Shown one piece after another: positions 6,937 to 14,003 of a stretch of 32,539 nucleotides of DNA. The stretch is taken from the NCBI GenBank assembly GCA_902826945.1, contig CADEGS010000022.1, positions 1 through 32,539 of the forward strand, given 5' to 3'. A program made the translations under genes and the position numbers. Numbering within the stretch: the stretch's first letter is position 1; every line of letters starts with the position of its first letter. The notes beneath the pieces were generated by a model that saw only the letters and a list, made by a program, of their open reading frames with translations, did no database searches and was not told the origin of the DNA. This DNA comes from an uncultured bacterium. Its GTDB lineage: Bacteria > Planctomycetota > UBA1135 > GCA-002686595.

Positions 6937-7557
6937 ATGCGCCGAACTCCGCAGAGCCCCTTTCCTTCCCTTCCCGGCACCACGCGCCGGCCCCGCGGCC
7001 TGTTCGTGGACCGCTGGGGCACGCTGCTCGTGGCGCCCGAGGGCGGCCATGGCCGCGGCGCGTCCGACGTGGTCTTCGTCGACGGCGTGCTGCAGGCGCT
7101 CTTCCGCGCCACGCGGCGCGGCTGGCGGCTGTACCTGATCGGGAACGAGGAGGCGGTCGCGTGCGGCGCCGTTCCCGAGCGCGCCTGGGAGGCGCTCCAG
7201 GAGGCCCTGCTGGCCGGCCTGGCGGGCGCGGGCGTCGCACTCCAGCGCGACTACACCTGCGCCGTGCACCCCGAGGGAACGGCGGCGCGCCGCGGCGACT
7301 CGGTCTACGCCCTGCCGAACACGGGCGCCTTCTACCACGCGGCGCACACCGACGGGATCCAGCTCGATCGCAGCTGGGTCGTCGGCGACAGCACGCTCGA
7401 GCTCGCCGCCGGCTGGCGCGCGGGCCTGCGCCTGGCGGGCGTCACGAGCGGCCAGGGCCTGCGCGACGGCCAGCTCGACGTCGAGCCGGAGCTCGTCGGC
7501 GCCACGCTGACCGAGGTGCTCGAGACGCTGCTCGCGCTCGAGTCGCAGGCGGTCTGA
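6937..7557 (+). CDS. HAD-superfamily protein, GmhB-like, with altered active site
   Basis: The 206-residue product follows the layout of histidinol-phosphatase/heptose-bisphosphatase (GmhB) HAD proteins: motif I LFVDRWGTLL (22-31), motif II region LYLIGNEEA (65-73), and motif IV WVVGDSTLELAAGWRAGL (147-164). Key residues differ. The second Asp of DxD is Trp27, the KP lysine of motif III is replaced in ALPNTGAFYHAA, and the last acidic residue of GDxxxD is Glu155. The nucleophile Asp25 is kept. The enzyme may therefore be inactive on phosphate esters, or be a binding or regulatory protein. The ATG at 6937 is chosen because homology begins soon after it. A hairpin follows the stop. Confidence 0.7.
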   Translation: MRRTPQSPFPSLPGTTRRPRGLFVDRWGTLLVAPEGGHGRGASDVVFVDGVLQALFRATRRGWRLYLIGNEEAVACGAVPERAWEALQEALLAGLAGAGVALQRDYTCAVHPEGTAARRGDSVYALPNTGAFYHAAHTDGIQLDRSWVVGDSTLELAAGWRAGLRLAGVTSGQGLRDGQLDVEPELVGATLTEVLETLLALESQAV

Positions 7558-7570
7558 GACCCGCGTCGGG

Positions 7571-7605
7571 GCCCCTCGCGGCGCGGAGGATCCGCGCCGA
7601 GGGCC
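7571..7605 (+). terminator. GC-rich hairpin after the HAD gene
   Basis: CCCTCG(C)GGCGCGGA pairs with TCCGCGCCGAGGG (to 7603), with a single-base bulge and a tight loop, 16 bases after the stop; TTCTC follows. It is a terminator-like structure without a full U-tract. Confidence 0.5.
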
Positions 7606-7711
7606 TTCTCGCGGCCGGCGCGACCCCGGCGTCGCGCGGCGGCGGATGCACGCGCTCCGCCCCTCTCCGCCCAGCGCCCTCCCCCCGCGCCCCCCCCGTG
7701 GACCCCGCTCC

Positions 7712-7738
7712 ACGGCCTGCTAGACTGCCACAGGCCGT
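7712..7738 (+). promoter_or_regulatory. Inverted repeat ACGGCCTG-N11-CAGGCCGT upstream of the CBS gene
   Basis: Perfect 8-bp arms (7712-7719, 7731-7738) flank an 11-nt spacer containing TAGACT, a passable -10 hexamer. It lies 13 bp before the ATG, so it would sit in the promoter or leader. Possible operator or leader hairpin. Confidence 0.4.
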
Positions 7739-7751
7739 TTCTGGAGCAGGC

Positions 7752-8189
7752 ATGAAGACGATCCGCGAGCTCTTGACGGGGATGAAGCCGGTAGCCCTCG
7801 AGTCCACGGCGAGCGCGCTCCACGCGGCCCGCGCCATGAAGGACGCGCACGTCGGCGCCGTGCTCGTGACGGGGCCGGACGGCTCGCTGCGCGGCATCTT
7901 CACCGAGCGCGACCTGATGGTGCGCGTGGTCGTCCCGGGCCTGGACCCCTCGGGCGTGCCGCTCGAGCGCGTGATGACGCGCGACCTGTTCATCGCCGGG
8001 CCCTCGCGGCTCGTGAACGAGCTCGGACGCGAGATGCAGGCGCGCCACATCCGCCACCTGCCGGTGGTCGAGGGCGAGCGCGTGCTGGGCCTGCTCAGCC
8101 TGCGCGACATCCTGCGCGCCCACCTCGAGGTGAAGCGCACCGAGGTCCGCGCGCTGCACGCCTACATCCAGGGGGAAGAGCAGGGCTGA
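7752..8189 (+). CDS. Two-CBS-domain protein
   Basis: This small cytoplasmic protein of 145 residues consists almost only of a Bateman module: CBS1 about 7-65 (ending GIFTERDLMVRVV) and CBS2 about 72-130 (MTRDLFIAGP to GLLSLRDILRAHL), with a short charged tail. CBS pairs bind adenine nucleotides or related ligands and regulate partners; stand-alone forms are common and the partner is unknown here. A Shine-Dalgarno (GGAG, 7743-7746) supports the ATG. The TGA stop lies inside the 5' arm of a very long hairpin at 8183-8249. Confidence 0.88.
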   Translation: MKTIRELLTGMKPVALESTASALHAARAMKDAHVGAVLVTGPDGSLRGIFTERDLMVRVVVPGLDPSGVPLERVMTRDLFIAGPSRLVNELGREMQARHIRHLPVVEGERVLGLLSLRDILRAHLEVKRTEVRALHAYIQGEEQG

Positions 8190-8249
8190 GCGACGAGGCT
8201 CGGGGATCCCCGCGCCTCGCGGGGACCCCCGAGCCTCGTCGCTCAGCCC
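8183..8249 (+). terminator. 32-bp-stem hairpin overlapping the CBS stop codon
   Basis: Arms 8183-8214 and 8218-8249 are complementary over 32 bp with one mismatch (A8206 against C8226) and a CCT loop. The CBS stop codon (8187-8189) lies within the left arm. On the minus strand the single mismatch becomes a U-G wobble. This is far longer than an ordinary intrinsic terminator and is followed by three smaller hairpins. Confidence 0.6.
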
Positions 8250-8338
8250 CCGCGGCCGCGTGGCCGCGGCCGGCGCCCCCGCCGTGGCGCCGCAGGCCTC
8301 CTTCGCGCGCAGCGCGAAGCGATCGTCGCGCAGCGACG
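8250..8338. repeat. Three further small hairpins in tandem
   Basis: Perfect small dyads follow: CCGCGGCC/GGCCGCGG (8250-8269), CTTCGCG/CGCGAAG (8301-8319) and CGTCGC/GCGACG (8324-8338). Together with the long hairpin before and the palindromic element after, they fill the convergent gap 8190-8616. Bases 8339-8461 hold no gene that could be recognised. Confidence 0.45.
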
Positions 8339-8461
8339 GAAGCACGTGCCCCGGCGAAGACCCCGCTGCGCACGCGCCCCGATCCAAGAAGCGCTCGACG
8401 CCGCGGAGGGCGCTCCAGGCGCGCGCGCGCCGACCAGCGCCGGGACTCCCGCGACGGCTCC

Positions 8462-8614
8462 GCTCAGAGAATCCTGCGTGGCTCCCGGTGCCGTCTGGCT
8501 TCGTCCTGGCAAGCGCGCCGACGACGCGTCTTCACGGCAAGACTCGGAGGAGGCGCAACGCCGCCAGGGCGGAGCCAGACGGTGCTGGGGGCCGCGCAGG
8601 ATTCTTTCTCAGGC
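8462..8614 (+). repeat. Palindromic repeat element, copy A
   Basis: This non-coding unit is nearly identical to 23988-24144: over the shared 147 bases there is one substitution and one single-base indel. Arms 8469-8510 and 8563-8604 pair over 42 positions: 35 Watson-Crick and 7 G-U wobbles, no true mismatch, when read as plus-strand RNA. Relative to copy B a 10-bp segment of the left outer arm is missing, so the outer stem is shorter. The 52-nt interior contains GTCTT/AAGAC around a six-base loop. It ends 2 bases before the stop codon of the minus-strand exported protein gene. Confidence 0.8.
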
Positions 8615-8616
8615 TC

Positions 8617-9213
8617 CTAGCGCCCCGGACGCGCCCCGAGCCGGATCTCCTCCCCCGGTCGCACCACGCGCGGCCAGCGCTCGTCGCGCGGGACGCGCGA
8701 GCGCACGCGCGCCGGCGCGCCGCCGTGGTGGCGCACGACCCAGCCGCCGTGCGGGTCCTCGGCGACCTGCAGCGCCGCCTGGGCGACCTCGAGCCGCCAG
8801 CCGTGCGCGAGCTCGAGCCGCAGGCTCGAGCGCCGCGCCTCGACCTCCAGCGCGGCGGCCGCTCCGACGATCACCTCGAGCTCGCCGGTCTCCGGCGCCG
8901 TGCCCCACTCGACCTCCGCCGGCCCCGCCAGGCGCATGCTGCCGAGCGCGCGCCAGGCGACCTCGACCGTCGCGCCCGAGCCCAGCCCGAGCGCCGCGTC
9001 GCCGGCGCCCGAGCCCGGGCCGTCCGGCGGCGTGAGCGTGCGCACGCGCTCCTCCTGCGCGAGCCGCGCCCGCCCGCGCAGGACGCGCACGTCGAAGGCG
9101 GCCGGCCGGCCCGCCGCCGGGCCGTCGAGCCCCTGCCGGGGGGCGGAGCGGCCCGCGGGAGCCCCGGCGGCCAGCGCGGCCAGGGCGAGCGGGAGGACGA
9201 GCCAGGCGCGCAT
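8617..9213 (-). CDS. Exported protein of unknown function, FecR-like features
   Basis: The 198-residue product starts with a signal peptide (MRAWLVLPLALAALAAGAPA) and has no recognised catalytic motif. The middle reads as alternating beta-strands (GATVEVAWRALGSMRLAGPAEVEW, then LEVIVGAAAALEVEARR and LELAHGWRLEVAQAALQV), similar in rhythm to FecR-type domains that sense or scaffold at the envelope; this is a weak resemblance. The ATG at 9213 gives the signal peptide; longer in-frame extension into the McsB region is a shadow. It is the last gene of the minus-strand run, 59 bp after McsB, and stops right beside the palindromic element. Confidence 0.6.
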   Translation of the reverse strand: MRAWLVLPLALAALAAGAPAGRSAPRQGLDGPAAGRPAAFDVRVLRGRARLAQEERVRTLTPPDGPGSGAGDAALGLGSGATVEVAWRALGSMRLAGPAEVEWGTAPETGELEVIVGAAAALEVEARRSSLRLELAHGWRLEVAQAALQVAEDPHGGWVVRHHGGAPARVRSRVPRDERWPRVVRPGEEIRLGARPGR

Positions 9214-9272
9214 CCCCGGCCCTATCGGCGCTCGGGGCGGAAACCCTGGAACGGGCGGCTCGCGCCGCGCTC

Positions 9273-10373
9273 CTAGTGCAGGAGCTCCCCCATCCGGCGG
9301 CGCAGGAAGGCCGCCCGCAGGCGGTCGCGCTCGGTCGGCTCGGCCAGCTCCTCGCCCGGCCGGCTGGCGAGCGCGTGCACGTGCGCGCGCTGCACCTGGA
9401 CCGCGATCGGGTTCAGGGCGGCCAGGTCGGCCTCGACCAGGTCGAGCGCGGCGCCCAGGCGCAGGTTCGAGACGTGCATCAGCGCGACCTCGGTCGTCAT
9501 CGAGCGCGCGGCGAGCAGCATCCCGCGCGAGCGCTGGATGCGGTTCTCGAGGTCGCGCCGCTGGCGCGTCAGCAGGCCTTGGCGCACCGTGCGCTCGAAG
9601 GCGATGATCGAGGGCACGAGCGCCTCGAGGTCGGCGATCAGGCGCGACTCCTCGCAGCCGAGCGTCACCTGGTTCGAGATCTGGTAGAGGTCTCCGGCAG
9701 CGCGGCTGCCCTCGCCGTACATCCCGCGCACCGCGAGGCCGGTGCGCTGCGCGGCGTGGAAGACCTTCTCGAGCTCCTGGCGCACGAGCCCGAGCGCCGG
9801 CAGGTGCAGCATCACGGAGGCGCGCAGGCCGGTGCCGACGTTCGTCGGGCAGCTCGTCAGGTAGCCCAGCTCGGGCGAGGTCGCGTAGCCGACGCGCTCG
9901 CCGAGGCTCTGGTCGAGCGCGCGCACGCGCTCCCACGCGGCGCGCGGGTCGAAGCCGCTCGCCAGCCCCTGCAGGCGCAGGTGGTCCTCCTCGTTGACCA
10001 TCACCGAGACCGTCTCCGAGGGCGCGAAGGCGACGCCGCGGCCCGGGCGCGGCGCACGGCGCGGGTCGGCCGGCGCGAGGTCGCGGCTGATCAGGTGCCG
10101 CTCGGAGAGCAGGAGCCGCACGATGGCCGAGACCTTCGCCATCTCGACCCAGATCGTCTCGCCGCCCAGCCGCTCGTCGACGAGCACCGTCTCGAGCCGC
10201 GCGGCGACCTCCTCGGCGCGCTCGTTCGGCAGGCGCTCGACGAACGGGTAGCCGGCCACGTTGCGCGCCAGGCGGATGCGGCAGGAGACCACGACGTCGC
10301 CCTCGGGCCCCTGCGCCGCGAGCCAGCTCCCGACGTGGTCGGCCAGGCGCCTGGGGTCGAGCGGGAGCGACAT
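9273..10373 (-). CDS. mcsB: Protein-arginine kinase McsB
   Basis: This 366-residue protein has the guanidino-kinase catalytic fold: VVVSCRIRLARN (27-38) in the nucleotide-binding part, VMVNEEDHLRL (124-134) and the conserved active-site cysteine in TSCPTNVGTG (173-182). Length and lack of the N-terminal substrate domain match bacterial McsB rather than creatine or arginine kinases. In Firmicutes McsB phosphorylates arginines on proteins and marks them for ClpCP. The customary partners (McsA, ClpC, CtsR) are not adjacent; an arginase lies directly upstream instead. Start ATG at 10373. Confidence 0.9.
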   Translation of the reverse strand: MSLPLDPRRLADHVGSWLAAQGPEGDVVVSCRIRLARNVAGYPFVERLPNERAEEVAARLETVLVDERLGGETIWVEMAKVSAIVRLLLSERHLISRDLAPADPRRAPRPGRGVAFAPSETVSVMVNEEDHLRLQGLASGFDPRAAWERVRALDQSLGERVGYATSPELGYLTSCPTNVGTGLRASVMLHLPALGLVRQELEKVFHAAQRTGLAVRGMYGEGSRAAGDLYQISNQVTLGCEESRLIADLEALVPSIIAFERTVRQGLLTRQRRDLENRIQRSRGMLLAARSMTTEVALMHVSNLRLGAALDLVEADLAALNPIAVQVQRAHVHALASRPGEELAEPTERDRLRAAFLRRRMGELLH

Positions 10374-10387
10374 GCCGCCGCCATCTT

Positions 10388-10406
10388 AGTGCCCGGGGGG
10401 GGCACT
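10388..10406 (-). terminator. Short hairpin between arginase and McsB genes
   Basis: AGTGCCC (10388-10394) and GGGCACT (10400-10406) flank a G5 loop (C5 on the transcript) within the 61-bp gap. It may attenuate read-through from arginase into mcsB. Confidence 0.35.
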
Positions 10407-10434
10407 TCCACGGGCCGCGCGGCCGCGCGTGGTC

Positions 10435-11352
10435 TCAGAGGATGCGCTTGCCCAGCGCGGAGAGCGCCAGGTCGACCGCCAGCCGCGCGGTGCGGTTGGC
10501 GCTGTCGAGGATCGGGTTGATCTCGGTCAGCTCGAGGCCGAGCAGGCGCGAGGACTCCCAGGCGTGCTCCATCAAGAGGTGCGCCTCGCGCTGCGTGATG
10601 CCGCCCGGCACCGGCGTGCCGACGCCGGGCGCCTCGCGCGGGTCGCAGCCGTCCAGGTCGAACGAGAGGTGGAAGCCCGCCGTGCCGCGGCCGGCGGCCT
10701 CGATCGCGCGCTCCATGACCTGGTCCATGCCCAGGATGTCGAGCTCGCGCATGCTGAAGGCCAGGATGCCGCTCCTGTGCACGAGCGCGCGCTCGCCCTC
10801 GTCGAGGTCGCGGATGCCGATCAGGACCGCGTTCGCCGGGTCCACCATCGGGCGGCGCAGGCCCAGGCCGACGAGCTCGTCGGGGCCGTAGCCCATGCAG
10901 GCCGCGAGCGGCATGCCGTGCACGTTGCCGGTCGGCGAGGTCTCGGGCGTGTTCATGTCGGCGTGCGCGTCGACCCAGATCAGCCCGATCTTCTCGCCGC
11001 GCTCGTGGTACCAGGAGCTGATGCCCGCGACCGTGCCGCACGCGATCGAGTGGTCGCCGCCGACGACGAGCGGCAGGCCCTCGGCGTCGAGCACGCGCTG
11101 CACGCGGTCGCGCAGGCGCCGGCAGCAGTGCGCGATCTCGGCCAGGAAGCGCGCCTCCGGCTGGCCGGGGTTGCGCGACTCGGGCCGCGACACCGGCACG
11201 TTGCCCAGGTCCTCGCAGGCGAGCCCCAGCGCCTGCACGCGCTCGCGCAGGCCGGCGATGCGGATCGCGCTCGGCCCCATGTCCACGCCCCGCAAGCCGC
11301 CGCCGAGGTCCATCGGCACGCCCAGGATCTGCACGGTGCGGCTCGTCGTCAT
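10435..11352 (-). CDS. rocF: Arginase (ureohydrolase family)
   Basis: The 305-residue protein carries all ureohydrolase metal and substrate motifs: GGDHS (98-102), DAHAD (128-132), the arginase-type NVHGMP (143-148) and SFDLDGCDP (230-238). The DxD pair that holds the two Mn ions is kept; the family's usual DALDP is DGCDP here. It would hydrolyse arginine to ornithine and urea in the cytoplasm. The start ATG (11352) overlaps the stop of the SAM hydrolase as ATGA. Agmatinase or formiminoglutamase is less likely because of the arginase-like N-terminus and NVHG motif. Confidence 0.88.
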   Translation of the reverse strand: MTTSRTVQILGVPMDLGGGLRGVDMGPSAIRIAGLRERVQALGLACEDLGNVPVSRPESRNPGQPEARFLAEIAHCCRRLRDRVQRVLDAEGLPLVVGGDHSIACGTVAGISSWYHERGEKIGLIWVDAHADMNTPETSPTGNVHGMPLAACMGYGPDELVGLGLRRPMVDPANAVLIGIRDLDEGERALVHRSGILAFSMRELDILGMDQVMERAIEAAGRGTAGFHLSFDLDGCDPREAPGVGTPVPGGITQREAHLLMEHAWESSRLLGLELTEINPILDSANRTARLAVDLALSALGKRIL

Positions 11353-12167
11353 GACCGTCCTTGGGCCGGCGCCTCGCGGAACTCCACCCTCGCGCCCGCG
11401 CCGAGCCCCAGCGCGCGCGCGGCGTCGCCGCCGCCCAGCGCCAGCTCGAAACGGCCGTACGAATCTAGCAGGCAGACGAGCTCCCCGGGCGCGCCCTCCG
11501 CGTAGGTCTCCACGCAGCGCGCGGGACGGCCCTCCAGGAGGACGGCGCGAGGGCCCGCGCCGAGGTCCTCCGGCGCGACGTTCGTGACCAGGTTGCCGAA
11601 GCGGTCGGCGAAGAGCACCCGGCCGCGCACGAGCCCTCCCGCGCGCTCCGGGCGCGGCAGGACGGCGCGCGGCGCGCCCGGAGCGCGCGCGGCGGCCAGC
11701 GACGCGGGCGCCTCGCCCTGCACCAGGCGCGCGGCGAGCGGCGCGAAGCGGTCGCGCCCGTGGAACGTGCGGCTGCCGCCCGCGAGCCCCAGCCGCAGGA
11801 CGTCGGCGACGTGCGCGCGCGCGCCCGGGTCCGCCTCGCGCAGCGGGTCGAGCAGGCCGTTGTCGGGCGCCACGAAGGCGCTGCCCCCGCTCTCGACGAG
11901 CAGGATCTCGCGCGCGCTGCCCACGCCGGGATCGACGACGGCAACGTGCACGGTGCCGGGCGGGAACCAGGCGCGCGAGCGCTCGACGAAGAAGGCCGCG
12001 CGCGCCACGTCGGCGTGCGGCAGGCCGTGCGCGAGGTCGACCACCGCGCGCAGCGCGGGCGCCGCGCCCCACAGGACGCCCTTCATCACGCCCACGTACG
12101 GATCGACGAGGCCGAAGTCGGTGAGCAGCGTCACGAGGCCGCTCGCGCGCCAGCTGGCGGAGCCCAT
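11349..12167 (-). CDS. S-adenosyl-L-methionine hydrolase (DUF62 / SAM hydroxide adenosyltransferase)
   Basis: This 272-residue protein has the full DUF62 signature: LVTLLTDFGLVDPYVGVMKG at the N-terminus, VVDPGVG, VAPDNGLLDPL, TFHGRDRFAPLAARL and FADRFGNLVTNV. Characterised members split SAM with water into adenosine and methionine; chlorinases and fluorinases share the fold, but the hydrolase type is by far the more common. The ATG at 12167 starts 17 bp after the preceding lipoprotein gene. The stop overlaps the arginase start, so both enzymes are likely made together. Confidence 0.88.
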   Translation of the reverse strand: MGSASWRASGLVTLLTDFGLVDPYVGVMKGVLWGAAPALRAVVDLAHGLPHADVARAAFFVERSRAWFPPGTVHVAVVDPGVGSAREILLVESGGSAFVAPDNGLLDPLREADPGARAHVADVLRLGLAGGSRTFHGRDRFAPLAARLVQGEAPASLAAARAPGAPRAVLPRPERAGGLVRGRVLFADRFGNLVTNVAPEDLGAGPRAVLLEGRPARCVETYAEGAPGELVCLLDSYGRFELALGGGDAARALGLGAGARVEFREAPAQGRS

Positions 12168-12184
12168 GGTCGGCGCGGCGCGCG

Positions 12185-12562
12185 CTAGCGCACGAACACG
12201 ACGACCTCCAGCACGCCCTCGCGCAGCGCGCGCAGGCGGTTCGTGCCCGAGCGGCCGTCGTCGGTCGTCGCGACGACCTCGCCGCCGCCGCCGACCGGCA
12301 AGCGCTCGAGCGCGAAGCGGCCCTCGCGGTCGGAGACCGCCTGCGCGCCGCCGGGGCCCTGCACGAGCGCGCCCGCGAGCGGGCGGCCCGAGGCCGCGTC
12401 GAGCACGGTGCCGCGCACGCTGGCCGGCCCGCCGCGCGGCGCGCGCGGGTCGCGCAGCGCGCTCCCCTCGCCCTCGCGCGGCGCGCGCTCGGCCTTGCCC
12501 TCGCCGCGGCTGCCGGCGCAGGCGGCCAGGAGGAGCAGGCAGCACAGGGCCGCGCGGCTCAC
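12185..12562 (-). CDS. Small lipoprotein with carboxypeptidase-regulatory-like domain
   Basis: The product of 125 residues begins with a lipoprotein signal (CCLLLLAAC, lipidation at Cys15), a charged linker (16-45) and a beta-sandwich CarboxypepD_reg-like domain (about 46-125; VRGTVLDAASGRPLAGALV, then SDREGRFALERLPVG). These domains are structural or binding modules at the cell surface. The GTG start (12562) overlaps the stop of the phosphomannomutase gene (GTGA), so translation is probably coupled. The specific role is unknown. Confidence 0.72.
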   Translation of the reverse strand: MSRAALCCLLLLAACAGSRGEGKAERAPREGEGSALRDPRAPRGGPASVRGTVLDAASGRPLAGALVQGPGGAQAVSDREGRFALERLPVGGGGEVVATTDDGRSGTNRLRALREGVLEVVVFVR

Positions 12563-13917
12563 TCGGGCTCCCCCAGCAGCAGGACGAGCTCGTCGCGGCG
12601 CCGGTCGCGCAGCTCGGGGCTCGAGGCCTCGAGCGTCAGGCGCAGGAGCGGCTCGGTGTTCGAGGGCCGCACGTTGAACCACCACCACGCGGCGTCGCCC
12701 AGGTCGCCGTACTCGACCGTGATGCCGTCCAGCTCGTCCTGGCGGCCGTCCGCGTAGCGCCGGCGCAGCTCGGCGATCACGGCGTCCTTGTCCTCGACGT
12801 GGAAGTTGATCTCGCCGGTGGAGTGGTAGCGGCGCAGTCCGCGCACGAGCTCGCTGAAGCGCTTGCCCGCGTTCTCGGGCTGCGTCAAGAGCGTCAGCGC
12901 CTGCAGCATGGCGATCACGCCCGAGTCGCAGACGTAGTTCTCGGCGAAGTAGAAGTGGCCGGAGAGCTCGCCGCCGAAGATCGCGCCGCGCTCGCGCATC
13001 GTGGCCTTGATGAACGAGTGTCCGACGCGGTCGCGCACGGGGACGCCGCCCAGGCGCTCGATCTCCTCCTTCACCGCCCAGGACGAGCGCAGGTCGTAGA
13101 CCACCGGCGCGCCCGGCTTGCGCGACAGGAGCAGCGGCGCGAGGAAGGCCGTCATCAGGTCGGCCGACACGGTCACGCCCTGCTCGTCCACGAAGCAGCA
13201 GCGGTCCGCGTCGCCGTCGAAGGCCACGCCGATCTCGGCCCCGCCGCTGCGCACGAGCGCCTGCAGGTCGGCCAGGTTCTCCTCCTTCAGCGGGTTCGCC
13301 TCGTGGTTGGGGAAGCTGCCGTCGAGCTCCATGTACAGGGTCTGCGCCTTGACCGCGCGCACGCGCTCGAGGATCGCCGGCAGCGTGAAGCCCGCCATGC
13401 CGTTGGCCGCGTCGATCGCGACGCGCACGTCGCGCCCGAGCTTGGCGAAGCCGGCCACGTGATCGACGTAGGCGCCGAGCACGTCCACCTGCTCTTCCTT
13501 GCCGCGCAGCGAGCGCGCGCCGGGGTAGGGCTCGGCGCACATCTTCTCGAGCTCGGCGATGCCGGTCTGCTTCGACATCGGCCGCGCCCCCTCGCGGCAC
13601 AGCTTCATGCCGTTGTACTCGCCCGGGTTGTGGCTGGCGGTCACGCACAGGCCGCCGTCGCACTCGAGCGAGCCGATCGCGAAGTACGCCATCGGCGTCG
13701 AGGCCAGCCCCAGGCGCACGACGTCGCAGCCCGCGTCGCGGATGCCGTCCGCCACCGCGTCGGCCAGGCGCGGCGAGTGCGTGCGCATGTCCTGGCCGAT
13801 GACGAGGCGCTTGGCCGAGAGCAGGCGCGCGAAGGCGTGCCCGATCTTGCGCGCCAGGTCGGTGTCGAGCTCGGAGGGGACGAGCCCGCGGATGTCGTAG
13901 GCCTTGAAGATGCCCAT
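12559..13917 (-). CDS. manB: Phosphomannomutase/phosphoglucomutase
   Basis: The 452-residue enzyme belongs to the alpha-D-phosphohexomutase superfamily. Seen: FKAYDIRG at the start, the phosphoserine loop TASHNP (93-98, catalytic Ser95), metal loop DGDADR (234-239), sugar-binding GELSGH (316-321) and phosphate-binding RPSNTEP (417-423). It interconverts 6- and 1-phosphates of mannose and/or glucose, supplying nucleotide sugars for the glycosyltransferases nearby. Substrate preference cannot be told from motifs. Start ATG 13917; 86 bp separate it from threonine aldolase upstream. Confidence 0.92.
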   Translation of the reverse strand: MGIFKAYDIRGLVPSELDTDLARKIGHAFARLLSAKRLVIGQDMRTHSPRLADAVADGIRDAGCDVVRLGLASTPMAYFAIGSLECDGGLCVTASHNPGEYNGMKLCREGARPMSKQTGIAELEKMCAEPYPGARSLRGKEEQVDVLGAYVDHVAGFAKLGRDVRVAIDAANGMAGFTLPAILERVRAVKAQTLYMELDGSFPNHEANPLKEENLADLQALVRSGGAEIGVAFDGDADRCCFVDEQGVTVSADLMTAFLAPLLLSRKPGAPVVYDLRSSWAVKEEIERLGGVPVRDRVGHSFIKATMRERGAIFGGELSGHFYFAENYVCDSGVIAMLQALTLLTQPENAGKRFSELVRGLRRYHSTGEINFHVEDKDAVIAELRRRYADGRQDELDGITVEYGDLGDAAWWWFNVRPSNTEPLLRLTLEASSPELRDRRRDELVLLLGEPE

Positions 13918-14003
13918 GGGTCGTGGCGGCGCGGGGGTGGGGGCGCTCGCGAGGGGGAAAGGATAGCGGGCGGCGCGGGGGCCTCCCAGGGCGTCCGGCC
14001 GGC

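Noticed and set aside
8260..8600. Possible small genes in the convergent gap
   Set aside because: All frames there give Arg/Ala-rich text with no homology signals, and the region is full of hairpins; translations that look shared with 24000-24140 come from the DNA repeat, not from a protein.
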